A stretch of DNA of 64,000 bases from Cryptomeria japonica (GCF_030272615.1 NC_081407.1:148613744-148677743); one strand, 5' to 3'; positions 48,901-61,298 are shown, numbered from the stretch's first letter. Made by a program: numbers and translations. The notes: a model not told the origin generated them from the sequence alone.

Positions 48901-49745
48901 TCTCAAGCGTCCTCGCGAAAAAAAAACAGGTATATATATACAATCTCCGAAGAAAAGAAAGCCCGGTATCACTGTACAAGAAAATAGCAGAGCTAAAACT
49001 GAAGCTTCTGTAAAATGACGTACATATTCAAGTATGCCGAAGCGTCTGTCAATTGACGGGAAAATTTAACAATGCAAACTTCTCGACACCCAAATGCAGT
49101 ATTACAGAGCACGCAGAGACAAACCTGAACTTGAGGCAGAGTAATCTGAATTACACGTATTCTGGCGCCAACGTCGCCAGTTAAACGCAGCGCGACTCGA
49201 TCATTTACCGTGGCATCCCTGAGCAAATCAAGCGCCGCAGCCTGCAAAATATTGACCCTATTGACGAGCAACCTCGTCTCCACGGTCGTATGACTGTGCG
49301 AGGGCTGATAAAAGGCGGGCACAACAGCGACTCCAATTGGCATGCCCTTATACATGACATAGAACTTTGAGGGGCTGTATTTGATCCCCACATTATTAGG
49401 GTTACTGGCAGCAAAAACCATGGCTATGTTGAGCGAGAGGAAAACCTCCATGCTGGACACAGCAGAGGCGCTGCCAGGAGGCGGCTCCACACGCAGCGCC
49501 TCCACTGTGACGCTCTGGAGCTCGAATTCGGGCTTCTTGGGCTTTATTACTAAGAACACAACCAGAGCTATTATACCTATAATTACTGCTACTATGAAGA
49601 GCACCGAGAGCACGCAGCAGCAACATCTTCCCAAAGAAAATGATGAAATTCTATATTTCTCGCGGAATGAGCCTCCATGCACGCGGCAATATGTTGGCGG
49701 ATGCATTCTTGCGGATTCTGCTGCTTTCGTTGCTTTCTCTGCCAT
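45906..49745 (-). CDS. NDR1/HIN1-like (NHL, LEA-2 domain) membrane protein, two exons
   Basis: Exon 1 is 49745-49125 (207 codons) and exon 2 is 45992-45906 (28 codons plus TAA), giving 235 residues with no premature stop. A basic N-terminus carries a CCCC cluster at 41-44, followed by one transmembrane segment at about 42-67 and an extracytoplasmic LEA-2-type domain from about 75. Family landmarks are NPNNVGIKY (115-123), VVPAFYQP (141-148), GDVGARIRV (190-198) and the C-terminal VSLDCQIVLSP..ALTDKQCGVDG. The splice joins VQ to VSLDC: donor CAG|GT at 49125/49124 and acceptor TTATGCAG|GT at 45993/45992, both in phase 0. NHL proteins are plasma-membrane-associated and linked to pathogen and stress responses in angiosperms; a role here is inferred. 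The start has a good context (AAATGGCA). A 7-codon ATG-TAA frame lies just upstream (49799-49776). It is the only intact host gene recognised. Confidence 0.9.
45993..49124 (-). other. 3.1-kb intron of the NHL gene
   Basis: Bounded by a GT donor and an AG acceptor on the minus strand. ORFs inside it (for example near 46253-46495, 47742-47966 and 48475-48693) have no recognisable motif and are best regarded as chance. Confidence 0.85.
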
Positions 49746-50040
49746 TTCACGTTTTTTTCACAGCCTGGTTTTTTCTTATGTCGCCAAAATCTGCGTCATG
49801 TTTTTTCTGCGCATTTACGCTATTAGTTGCACCCCCGTACAATCTTTCTGTAACGTTTGCGACTTAGTAAGTGAAGCTGGGCTGACAGCCTTTAACTGTG
49901 GTTAGGTTAAGGAGATTCAACCGTAGTTAGAAGCGCGAGATTCGAGGGTTAACAGGGACCGAAAGTCCGGAATTTGACGGTCACCTTTTGTTGTCGGGTT
50001 GAAATTTACGTTTGTTTAAGATTATTTAGTGAGCTTTTAC
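49746..50040 (-). promoter_or_regulatory. 5' flank and probable promoter of the NHL gene
   Basis: A less AT-rich segment directly upstream of the NHL start. I could not identify a TATA box by eye. The boundary is arbitrary, set where the sequence becomes strongly AT-rich. Confidence 0.35.
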
Positions 50041-50824
50041 GTGGATTGGTTTTTGTCCTAAAAGATTATATGTGAAAAAAAATTATCATTTTTTATTGAT
50101 CAAAGCAAAATATGTGATTATCTTTTTTAATTGAACAAAGTTCAGTATGTCTTTTTGTTAGAAATGTTTTGTTGTATGGAGATGAAAGAGATCATTTTAG
50201 TGATTAAATATTATTTTTTAATGTGATATAATTTTAATATTTGTGAATTTTGAAATATTTATAAAATGTAGAGTATTATTTAATTTTTTAATTAATAAAA
50301 GTAGTCTATATTTTATTATAAAAAATTATGTTGAAAAATATTAAATAAAAAAATATGTTGAAAGTAGTGTATTATTAACTTTTTAATTTATAAAATGTAG
50401 TATATATTTTATTTTCTAAATATTTATACCAAACATTTTTAAATAAAATAGCTTTTACATCATCCACCTTTCTATGATCAAAACCAAAAATGAGAAATGT
50501 TAATTCTATTTTTTTTTAAAATTCAATCGTCATCAATTAATAAGATTTTATTTCTAGATATTTATAAAAATTTATTGATATATGAAATTAATATTTGTCT
50601 CATAATTTTTAATTAAAAAAATTAATATTAATGTAATATTAAAAATACACGAAAAATTACAAGATCAAAAAAAAAAATACACCAAAAATTATTAAAAAAT
50701 ATATTATTTTTCTATAAATTTTATTTAAGATATTTATAAAAAAAAATTAATATGTTAGGTTTATGCATTTAATTAATTCATCTTTAATTTCAATTTTAAG
50801 TGTGAAATTAATATGCTCGTAATT

Positions 50825-51055
50825 TTGGGGTTCACCCCATGGTGTAATGGTGAAAAAGTGGCATTGTTAATGTTGCTATGAAGGTTCAAACCCCAAAGAA
50901 GATGGAGAGAAGCAGAAGGAGAAGGATACTTTGACAAAATGACTCACAATATAGACAAAATGACTCACAATGTAGACAACAATCAAAGGATTAGACATTT
51001 GCATTTGATGGTGATGGTGCTATATGTCAACCAAAGAAGAGGATACTAATATATG
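50825..51055 (+). mobile_element. SINE-like sequence with partial second copy nearby
   Basis: TGGTGTAATGGTGA (about 50842) resembles an A-box and AGGTTCAAACCCC (about 50882) a B-box, with tRNA-like spacing. The downstream part (GTGCTATATGTCAACCAAAGAAGAGGATACTAA split over 51018-51050) recurs at about 51520-51563. No clean target duplication or tail was found. Confidence 0.45.
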
Positions 51056-51389
51056 TTTTATAAAAATTAAATTCAAAAATATTTACCTTTAAAATTATTA
51101 TATTCTCTTATTATAAAAACATCAATTTGAATGGTGTTGGGGGAGACTTTTATGGCCTTGGCTCACCCTTACAAAGTAAAAACAAATATTTTGTTGATGT
51201 TCAATGCAGTTTCCTAGAGGCAAGGGAAATCAAGGAGGTCATTTGGCTTGTTGTTGAATATTTGATCAAACCAAGATGAAAGAGTAGGCTAAAGAAAATC
51301 CTAGATGACACAACACTAGGCCTAGGCTTCCACCTTAAGGCGACTTGGTTGGTGATTAATCCTACACTCTCTAGGCCTTAGGTACCATA

Positions 51390-51563
51390 TGTCATCATGA
51401 TAGTTGAGCAAAATGACTAAAAGTGTAGACAACAAGCAAAATGAATAATTGAGTTCTTAAAGTCCACACATGGTGCAACACCATGGCAAGGCTAGATTGG
51501 ACATTTGCATTAGATGGTGATGTGCTATATGTCAAGCAAAGAGGAGGATACTAAGTTGGAATA
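51390..51563 (+). repeat. Partial copy of the 50825-51055 repeat
   Basis: Shares AAAATGACT...GTGTAGACAACAA, GACATTTGCATT and GATGTGCTATATGTCAA with the upstream sequence, in the same order and orientation. The tRNA-like head is missing. Confidence 0.6.
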
Positions 51564-51999
51564 ATACACCAAGTTTATTTATTAGGTTACAACATAATAG
51601 ATATATTAATGTAGAATACTTAGATGTAGATGAGAACATCTCTTGCAAATATCTAGGTTACAATAGAATAGATATTATTGTGCTTGGATGTGGATGGATA
51701 TATATATATATGTATACATAATACAACATATGTTACAAATGTATATCTATATATATTATAAAATTTTCAAAAACAAAATATAAAACATTTAAAAATATGA
51801 TGTGGAATTTTTGGTATAGACCCTCCATTAAATCAATCACCCAATTTTGTTTTTTTATAAATTAACATTTAGAAGTACCAAATTCATCTTTTAAAATTCC
51901 AACTAAACCCATTTCTAAATTGTCAGTACTTATCTGGAAATATTTATATCCTATATTACTATATTATTTTGGAAAAATATAATAATCTCCAAAAACACA

Positions 52000-52400
52000 G
52001 CCCCAAACCCTAAATTCCAGCCTTGACTTGCTGGTAGGAATGGACTCCACAGACGCACGCACTTTCTCTGAGCTTTGATCAGCGGATTTACAGAACAAGT
52101 TGGCGATTATAAAGAAAAAGCGCTGACGGCGCATGGCGAAAATATGCTTGGCAAAAGCTTTCTGAAGAATTTTGTCGGTGGGACCACCATTTTCATTACT
52201 TATCGTTTGCTTTCGCAGGTTGAGCTTTCCACATCAAGCCCCGTCCAGTTCAATAAATATGTATTTGCGATGCTGGCGGAGAGAAGAAATAGTAGACTAG
52301 AACGGCAAGCTTCAGTTTTTTATTTTTATTTTATTTTCAGGGCACAAAACCCTAATCCACCATTTTCTTTAACGCAGAAATCGGGCTTTACGTAATAGAA
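52000..52400 (+). other. Promoter-like, GC-richer patch with possible broken 5' gene end
   Basis: A telo-box (AAACCCTAAA, about 52005) precedes an ATG at 52040 whose frame closes after 12 codons. From 52075 a 106-codon frame without an ATG start reads GFTEQVGDYKEKALTAHGEN and FLKNFVGGTTIF. A strong acceptor-like pyrimidine tract plus CAG lies near 52320-52341. This could be the 5' end of a gene or a retained gene fragment; no family recognised. Confidence 0.3.
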
Positions 52401-54171
52401 TTCGGTGGGGTGCATTTTCTTCTCCGTTAAAGCACTACTGGTTATTTTCGTATTTTATAATCATTTTTGTTTACTGTATTCTGTACACAAACCATTACTC
52501 TTTCTTGGCCGTCTCTGAATTCTCATTTGCAATAGAAATGCTGAAAATGACACTAGAATTTATTGACCAAAATGGATACATAGTTTTCTCTCTTTCGCTT
52601 TTGTCAGCTTTCCCTCTACCTAATATTCGTTTTTGTCGCTGTAAATGAGAAAAAGCTTGATCCAAGAAAGTACGTTTAAATCAGTATATTATGGATAAGT
52701 TTAAATTAGTATATTACGACACGTTTAATTGTGTTTACGATTCTTATAATTCTAAATATGTGACATCATAGCATATAAACTAGATAAGTATAGGGTATTC
52801 AGGTTTATAATTATAGAATGTATGGGTGATTGTTTTGGCTTGATTTTGATTTCGATTGTTTTAAATAAGTTAAGTTCACTTAGGAGTCTTGATTTTATAG
52901 TTTATTTATTTTTATTCTGGGTTGAATTTGCAAGCAAGAATTTAAACCTAATTCATATTAGATTTGATCTTCTAGTTTCAAATTCAATTTTAATATTTAT
53001 TTGAGTCTAAGTCAAATTCTCTCCTATGAGACGTGACTTGTTGATTTGAGCATGAAAATATTTAATATGTATATTAAGATGTTGTATAAACAGACAAAAA
53101 TTGATCTATTTTATCAACCACCTAATCCATCTCTTATTTGATCATTATATTATAGCTTAAAGAGCATCAACTTGTATGGAACTACTCGGTATGTGTTTAA
53201 ACAATTAAATTTGGCTTGAGGTGTTTGATTAAGGAGAATAAACCCTGCATAACGAACTCTATTGAATATGTAGATGCTACCAACTTACAATTTTATCGAT
53301 TTAGATACTCAAGGCAAACATGTTTGAGGAAATTAAGTGTGTACACGTTAAATCTATAAACAAATTGAAATTGTGAATCAACTAGACATCAATCATTTTT
53401 GCATTACGACAATGACTCAAAACAAAGAATGTAACATCTAGTAATTTATCAAAGTATCACATTTCTAGATCTTAATCATATAACACAAAATTAGATGACT
53501 AAGCATAGAATGCAACAAAAATTATATGAATCGCACACAAAACTAAGTTCCTATTCCTTCTTTATCATATTTTTAATAGTGTGCTTGTATTTAGTTATTG
53601 TCGTGGCTACTTTATCTAGATTGAATTACTTGTCATTGTTTATTTTTTGTTATTTAGACCTATATATGGTTGTTAAGAAAAATAACATTTTCTTAATCTT
53701 AATCAAGGCTAATCTAGTAATATGCATACATGTAAGCATTATTTAATCTAGATAAGTAAATGGTGATTGTTGGAGTGATTAATGCATAATTAAACATGTG
53801 TCAGATAGGTGTACTTCACTCTAGGATTATTGAAGGAGATTAAAATAGTGTGACAATAAAATTGATATATCGAAGGGTTAGAAGCAAATACTACTCATAT
53901 GTACTTCATCACAAATTTTGCACAAGATCTATCTAGATATGGGAAAAGTCTAGAACTAGGATAATTTTGTAGGCACATATCTTATCTAATAGCCATGGAA
54001 TCGATCTTTGATTTGTGCGCCTCTCTCTTTGGTCAACCTAACTTATTGTTGTTTATTCTACTCTAATGATTGGTGATATTTGAAATAACTTTAGAGTGAT
54101 ATCAAATCACTTGGGACATGTTCTCCTAGGTCATGAAGAAAACACATAGACACTTATACTAAGGGTTTTGG
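52401..54171. other. No recognisable gene
   Basis: AT-rich non-coding sequence with short chance ORFs. Confidence 0.5.
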
Positions 54172-54267
54172 CTATGGAGCCAACATAATGCACTGATCTC
54201 ATAGTGTATTTATAAGTTTAGACTTATAAATACACTATGGGGTCGGTGCATTCTATTAGCCCCATAG
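54172..54267. repeat. 96-bp foldback (46-bp arms, 4-nt loop)
   Basis: Left arm 54172-54217 and right arm 54222-54267 pair at 39 of 46 positions around TTAG. The inner 18 bp (CATAGTGTATTTATAAGT) is perfect. Six of the seven mismatches are transitions. It may be a MITE remnant or a palindromic LTR fragment. Confidence 0.85.
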
Positions 54268-54284
54268 ACGACACCTATATTGAG

Positions 54285-54650
54285 AGCAGGGGTGAATCAA
54301 TATAAGGCCAAATTTTTCAATTTATAATTTTAGCAATCATAAAGCAATAATCAAGCCTCCGCACAATTAAGATCCAACAATAGAGAACACAAGATGCACA
54401 CATGATTTTACATAGAAACCCTTAATAAAGAACTTCTTACAACTTTGTAGGCACCAATCCACATGAGACACCAATCCCCTTCACTGAGCACCAACTTAGC
54501 AAGAAACTCCAATATCTTTAAGTAAGAAGCTCCAACCTCATGAACTCACCAAGTAGAAGGAACTAACCTTCGAGAAACAAAATATTATTATATTTGGATC
54601 TACCCTAAATTCATTTAAGGCCTTCAATATGTGCCCACAATAAGCATTAA
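54285..54650 (-). repeat. LTR fragment of the copia-type lineage, minus orientation
   Basis: Starts AGAGCAGGGGTGAATCAATAT, comparable with AAGAGGGGGGGTGAATTAGTAT at the LTR ends at 18751 and 25129. It also has GATTTTACATAGAAACCC where those LTRs have GATTTTGACATGGAAACCC. The remainder is too diverged to align by eye. It points opposite to the coding region that follows. Confidence 0.5.
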
Positions 54651-54755
54651 ACTTTTTCTTCGCTCAAATCTAAAATATGATCTTCAAAATAAGATTAAAA
54701 ATCTGCATAATGTATGCCCCAATTATCTCTAATTCCTACTCTCAAAATTTTGATT

Positions 54756-57740
54756 TTTTGCTCTTGATTGATGGAATGGGGAACTTGAAGCCTAAATTTA
54801 AGTCACTTGAGGAGAAGGGTTTCGCGCAATTCATCAACTTTCTGGTGTTCGATGAACCTGAGTGGGTACGGTATATTATAAGCAGAATGCATGACGAGTT
54901 CATATGGCTTGACAAACCCCACAAGATTACCAAGAATGCAATTCAATCGGTGACTTGTTTGAGCTCAGTCGGTGAGATGCCTGCCTTGAGGAATGTGAAG
55001 AACCAAACGGTTCAGAAGCTACTAGTTCTCAATTTGACAAAAGGTCAATGACAATCAATGATATTATTGAATATGATGTCAGGTTTGCATCAATGGTGAT
55101 GGGATATAAAATATATCATTCTAGTCGAGACAATTCAGTATTCGGTACGACTATATATGTTTCCTATTAGATATTGAAGGAAGATAAGAAGTACGATTTA
55201 TGTGAGGTGCTCCGAAGTGAGCTATTGAGCAACTTGAAGAAAATCAAATAGGATAAGAAGCATGTATTCAAATTTGGAACCTTGATCATGTGTTTATACT
55301 TATATTTTATGAATGAGATTTCAGGAGTGGGAAAAGTTTAGTGGGCCTATGACAAGTCGGTGGCAGTGCAAATAAAAGAAACACTTCATGGCCTTGGAGA
55401 TGCTACAGTCCGGAATGGCATTTTATGGGGATACTTCAAGACTTTGCAAAGCAGGGAGAGAATTCCTAAGGAGATAGTAGAGAAATATGAAGATACAGTC
55501 TGTTTTATGATTGATACCGATCAATGCCTTATGGAAGTTGTGGAGCCAAGAACTTCATGGATCGTGCCCATGATGTATGAGGTTGAAGGATATATTCTAG
55601 ATGCATATGCTCAACACTTATTGAGCAAACCAGTGGACTCTACTGAAGAAAGGTTTGGAGCTTACAAGGAAAAGAGCTTAGACTTACACTCTAAGTTCAA
55701 GAAGCCTAAGATTTAGAAGAAGGTTAGAAAGGAGGTAGAGCAGCCAACAGAAAGCATGGGAATTACCAAGGAAGTAGTCAGGAGAGCTAGAGAGAAGAAT
55801 ATTTTGAAAGAAGATATTGTGAGTCCAAAGAAGGCTAAACCAGAAGCCCCTACCCCTAAGCCAAAGCAACCAAGGAGCTCTACACTCTCCTCTTGTGGTC
55901 AAAAACCTGTTAGTTCTCCTAAGCCCCAAGCCAAAACATCTGGTGAAGGAAAGAGGAAGAGAGGGAAAGCTAGAGTATTCATTCCTATTGATGAAGAAGA
56001 GACAGAGTCTGATGAAGCCATCAAGGAAGTAAAGAAAAGCTCAAAGATTGCTAAGGTAGTTAAGGAGAAGCCTTCTGGTGGAGCTAAATCTGGTAAGAAA
56101 TCTAAGCCATCTAAACTTGATGAGGCATTAAAGAAAGGAAAACTTGAAGTTAAGCCTCCCATGTCTTTAGGTCAGATTATAAATGAAGTCATTAAGAATG
56201 GGAATTTGAAGCCACTATCAATGTAGTATGATAATTTTTCAATGAGAATGGGAAAAGAATCATAGAGGAAGCAACTATTGAATATCTGAATAAGTACAAT
56301 AGGGCTCTCATTGAGATAATGTCAAAAATTCCTAGGAGTTTGTATGATCTTCTAGACATGAGGAAAGAGATAGCTAGGACAGAGGAAGAAAGGATAAGAG
56401 AATATGTGTTAGTCCAACTTTGTTTGGTGATAGCTAAGGCAAAAATTAACAAAATTCTTAAGGAGAACAAGGAAAAGTTCAGGAGAAAGACGGGATTGAA
56501 CAAGATGATTATTGGTAAAAATGATGAAGTCACTAAGGAAACTAAGAAGATTTTGAGATCAATACTATTGGAAAATCAGTATGAGGTGGTACCTGAGAGA
56601 CCTCGGGAGGACGTTCAAAAGTCTGGTTTGAAAGTCCCAGGAATGCCATCCCTAGAAGATGAGCCTAAAACTGATGAATCTTCTATTCCGGAAGGACAGA
56701 CAGCTAAACAGGTTGATGTGATAGCTTTGGAAGATGTGAGAGTTGAGGTTACTATAGCTGAGAGAGAATTTGAAGGATAGAAGGAAGTTGATACAGTTGA
56801 GGGAACTTAGATCCCTTTGGTTGTCATTGTTGAGCTTGCAGAGAAGGAAGCTGAGAAGGAGAAGGTAGAGACCCAAGTTGAGCAGATTCTAGTGGCAAGA
56901 GACACTGAGGATTCAACAAAGGGGAAGAAAATTGTGAGTGACCCGAATTTCATTCAAGGCCCTATCAATCTTGACTCTTTGTCCCCCATCCAAAAGCTCC
57001 AGTTGGCCACTCTTGCACAGGCCAAAGCCAACACAGACTTAATGAAGTCCCATATGGAGGATAGTGAGTTGATGTCAATGGCAATCAGTGTTCTTGAGAA
57101 ACTTTTGCCATCTTTCAAGAAGGACACATCCGGTACACCCTCCAATCAGCTCAAAAGCTTATTTAAATTAGTTGATTCTCACTTTGTATCGTTGGAGAAA
57201 GCTGCAAAGGCAAATGTTATCAGTTCTTTTAATGCCAATAGAATGAAAATAATTCTGAAGATGATTAGTGGTGATAGAATGAGTTTGGTTGTTTGTGTTA
57301 AAAGCATTCAAGATGCATTGGCCGAAGGTGGAAAATATACAAATCATGTCTCCTATTGCCTAAGTTCACCATAGAAATTGAGAAGAAGATAAAGGAGCAT
57401 GAAGGGCAGTTGGCCAGCTTATCACAATTATTTGATCTTCAGTTGGTTTTTGCAAGCAGTAAGGAAGATCAATTAATATCCTTACTTGATAAGATGAGAA
57501 GCCTGAATCAAGAGAAGGACAAAATTGTTGGGAGAGTTGGAGAGCTGAGAAATCTTATCACTCCCCGATTGGATACCTTGCTAAGTAGATAAGAGTGCGC
57601 CTACAGATCTCAGGGCAGTAAAGATGCAAACCTATTTGTTCAACACCCTTATATCCATTTTGGAGAATCTCAAGACCAGTTGGGATGCCCATTTGGCATC
57701 ATTAAAGACCATTTTTGCAAATATTTTCAAATTTGTGTAA
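54756..57740 (+). pseudogene. Second copy of the giant unknown ORF, diverged and decayed
   Basis: Plus-strand pieces match the minus-strand ORF at 20158-23372 in order. FINFLVFDEPEWVRYIISRM matches its FFEKF..DHIRIILSRV. GVG..W..D..V..QI.E.L...G is shared, as is KYEDTVCFMIDTDQCLMEVV against its KYEEDICFTIRVDECIMEA. A Lys/Pro-rich linker (55750-56160), an acidic segment and a C-terminal coiled-coil part (56817-57740, ending TAA 57738-57740) follow. Frame changes occur near 55045, 56230, 57350 and 57590, and there are several stops, often at likely Gln codons. The 5' end is cut off and joined to a foreign LTR fragment. The repetition of this protein in two separate elements argues that it belongs to the lineage rather than being a chance capture. 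Confidence 0.7.
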
Positions 57741-57804
57741 GTTTGTAGCATATACCCTTGTATATAGAATTTTGGGCAAATTTTTGATATGTGGATACCT
57801 ACCT

Positions 57805-57980
57805 TTGCCATTGATGTCAAAGGGAGAGTATAGGGCAGTGAAAAATATTGTAATCTCTTAGGGGAAGTCTGTTGGAGTTTTGGTTTTTGCAAATTTTGGA
57901 GTATTGCAATATATGACATTTTTGGTTTAACACTTAGTCATTTTTCACTAAGTGTTGCCATCAATGTCAAAGGGGGAGAT
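57805..57980 (+). promoter_or_regulatory. Duplicated polypurine tract
   Basis: TTGCCATTGATGTCAAAGGG at 57805-57824 and TTGCCATCAATGTCAAAGGG at 57955-57974 are two versions of the same tract, about 150 bases apart. The second (AAAGGGGGAGAT) abuts the LTR. Multiple polypurine tracts are a known feature of Sirevirus-type copia elements. Confidence 0.75.
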
Positions 57981-59098
57981 TGTTGAAGAGACACTGCACA
58001 GATGCTTTGGTGTTGTCATTGATGGCAATCCAGCTCAAGGATTCCATCCGCATTGTGTAAATTCATCCTATCGAAAGATTGATTGAGGTTCGATGATAAG
58101 AACAAGACATCCGACAGAGTGTACAGTAATTTGATTGGTAATTCATTTGTGTTGAGTATTATATGTTGTGGATATTAGAGAAGCATTGTGGATGATAAAT
58201 CTACCTTATTCCAAGTTTGTGGCCTCCGGTGATGAGTCTTGTGTAAATTGGAAGATCTGGTATACAGGTTTTTTGGTAGAATAGTGTGCATTGGCAGTAA
58301 CGTGTGGAGATTCATTGTGCAGATCTTGCAGATCAATTTTGGTGGTTGTTTGTGCGCTCGAGGTTAGTGAGCCAACATGTGGGAAGTGTATGGACAACTT
58401 GTTTTGGTCCACATGATTGTTTTGGATCGGTTAGAGTCGACTTGGGTAACATGTTTCATTTGTGTGTTATACATTTTTGGCTCGACATGAAATAAATCTA
58501 ATTTAATGTTGCGAATATATATGATTGATTTGATCATTTTTTATATTGGTGGATATGTGTGAAGTGTTTATTAGTGATTGTGCGTAGTTTCACGTGCGCA
58601 GTTGAAGGATTTGTGCTCCGGAATACAACACAATATCATAACAGAGAAGTGTTGCAGAACAAAGTATTTTGTGCTTAATCGGAATTATTTTTGGCATTTG
58701 TAGATGGTGTTTATCAGTTCAGATATTCCAATTATTATATATAATCATTTTGTAAGGCAATGAGCCTTCTGGGGTTGCAACCCTTATTGTAATTTGAGCA
58801 GTGAGCTCTAGGCAGTGTGCCTGAATGCATGTGCATTCCCCTTGTGTAATATTATTATACTTCTAACAAGGTATATTCACATTGTGGGTCTTAATCCCAC
58901 TGTGGTTTTTCCCTTAGTAACTGGGTTTCCACGTAAAAATCTGGGTGTTATGGTGTTGTGGTTATTTGCTTTGTGTTCTGCACTCTACTTTTATTCATTT
59001 GCATTAAGTGGTTTAGAGGATAGACTAAGAATGTTAAAAATTGCAAAACACTGATTCACCTCCCCCCCCCTCACTCTTAGTGTTCCTTGATTCCAACA
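57981..59098 (+). repeat. 3' LTR of the truncated element
   Basis: Opens TGTTGAAGAG directly after the polypurine tract and ends GATTCCAACA, giving TG...CA ends with short inverted termini. Near its end GGTTTTTCCC..GGGTTTCCACG matches the conserved copia LTR motif also present in the LTRs at 18751 and 25129. A CCCCCCCCCTCA run precedes the terminus. The partner 5' LTR is missing. Confidence 0.8.
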
Positions 59099-61202
59099 CT
59101 TCATTCGAAAGATATGCAATGAATGGGTGATATAAATGAGCCTCAACATATCTCTCTTTATACCTTCCAAGAGGCACCTCTTCACCAGAAAATACAACTC
59201 ATCAAATCAATTTGGCCAATAATATTTTGTCTTTTACTAATTTAATTTATATTTTCCCAAGGGTGGGCACACATCCTAGGAGGTCAACCATGAGAGCATA
59301 AAACAAAGTAATTTAATTTTTTTTTTAAATTGTCATTTTGGGTGCCCAAGTCAAGAGGGGTTGGCCCAACTATTAACATATTGAATTTATTTTTGTGATT
59401 CCAATATGTTTTCCTAATTAAGGAGGGGGTCAACCTCTAGAAAAAATTTAATTCCATTTGCAAAATAATAATGAAAAAGGCTAGCAGGTTGGCTCATGGC
59501 AAATTTGTTTTTGTATTTATTAGATCTTCTTTACCCTTCATCATATATTCTTTACTTTATTATATTTTCTTCTCTTCTACAGGTCTACTCATTCTAAACC
59601 TATACTTTTGCTCTAATATGTAACATCCCTACTCCTTATAAACATTTGTCCTTTAATATAAATGACAATATTCTAATAATTCAACCTCCCAAAAAAGACT
59701 AGATTTATAGCCATGTTAAGGATCAAAGATACCAAGCAGTTTCATACAAATGTTCTAGGATAATGCGATGCATTTTTTTATTCTTATAGTACGCCAATTG
59801 ATATATCCTTCTAATAGATTTTGAATGTGAGAGGATGATGAAATGAGTGTAATTAAATACCTTTAAAGACATGGGCATGACAATAATTAGAGTAAAGAGT
59901 CGACAAAATTTAAATTTAAGTTTTAGAAATTTAAGAGTTGTTGATTCCTACACTTATAGGAATGACCTAGGTTAAAGGAATAGTAAAATGTGTGCAAGGA
60001 ATAAATGTTTGGATATAAGAGGTGCAATAAATGTGGGATGCGTAGTCAAAAGTGTTCATGTATGAATGAGATAAGGTCAATTTCAAGAATGTGTGTGCCT
60101 GGGGACAAGTGAAGAGAAAGTGTAATGAGACTAACTCCACACAAGGTTGCACCATTTATCGACATAAATGTGCTAATTAGTTCCCTCAAATTGGGTACAA
60201 ATCTAAATAAGAATTGAGATGGGTATGCAATTTTTATCATTACATTTTCCCCCATTTTGAGTTGTATGTGAATCTTAAAATGGTCATGTATCTCAAATTA
60301 TTTAGCACTCACATCATACATGTAAAGTAAATATTCAAACATATAAGGATATTTAGGTCAATATAAAGCAATGGACCCTAGTGGATATCATCATATGTGT
60401 AATATGTAGCATATATATCATAAATAAATTAGGCTCAGTATATAAGCTTGATTGACTATCTAATAGTTTGAATTGCATGAAATGAGGAGTAAAGTTATGT
60501 ACTATGTAGAAAGTAAAACAGTTTCAAGAATGACAGAATACAATAACTCATTGTCTTTCCTATTTCCATTTCACTTAAATATCTTATTCAAGGCATTACT
60601 TGATTATTCACTATATTATAGTAGAAAAACTAGGTAACCATTATTTTTCTTTACACTTAATAACTCCATAATTTAAGTTGTTAAGAAAGTTAATTATATT
60701 TTTAATACATTGCTTCACTTTTGAGGACCCTTAATTGAACCTCCATTTAGGCTAGATACATGGTCTTATTACTTAAACATGCAATATTAGCATTCAATTA
60801 ATTACTCTATTTATATAAAAAGTATATAGAAAGATCTATTGAATTTGGTTGCACAAGTATACCCATGCTATTTTAGATTTATAAATGTATATAAATTATG
60901 TGGTGGTTGGATCATATTTTGTGATTCATCATTAAGATGAGGAAAATTTTAAATTGGAATAGTAACACTTCTTTCTTAAAAAGATGAGAAAATTAGTGTA
61001 AAGAATGAACAACAAAAGAAGGGAATAAAAAACTACACAATGGTTAAAATAACAATAAATAAAGAATTCAAAAATAGTAAAATTAAAAAAGAACGTATAA
61101 CTTAAAGAAGATAAGGGATTATTTAAAATAAATAACTATGTTCTTATAGAAAACTACATTATTATGTTGAATGATTATTATTATTAAATTAGTATTCAAA
61201 AT
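59099..61202. other. No recognisable gene
   Basis: AT-rich intergenic sequence; ORFs are short and motif-free. Confidence 0.5.
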
Positions 61203-61219
61203 AACAAACAATTAGTATT

Positions 61220-61298
61220 GATATTATTTTAGTGTTGTTGATAGATCTTGGTTATGTTAAGGGTCAGCATCCTGGATAACGCTATTTTATTAATAAAA
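61220..61298 (+). mobile_element. 79-bp 5'-truncated LINE end with 17-bp target duplication
   Basis: AACAAACAATTAGTATT is found at 61203-61219 and 61299-61315. The insert reads GTTAAGGGTCAGCATCCTGG and ends ATTAATAAAA, in the style of a plant LINE 3' terminus. It is a minimal target-primed insertion. Confidence 0.8.

Noticed and set aside
48993-49745. 250-residue uninterrupted version of the NHL protein
   Set aside because: The last 43 codons lie beyond a consensus donor and do not resemble the family; the exon at 45906-45992 supplies the conserved end.
49381-49905. 174-codon plus-strand ORF
   Set aside because: Antisense to NHL exon 1, with no family resemblance.
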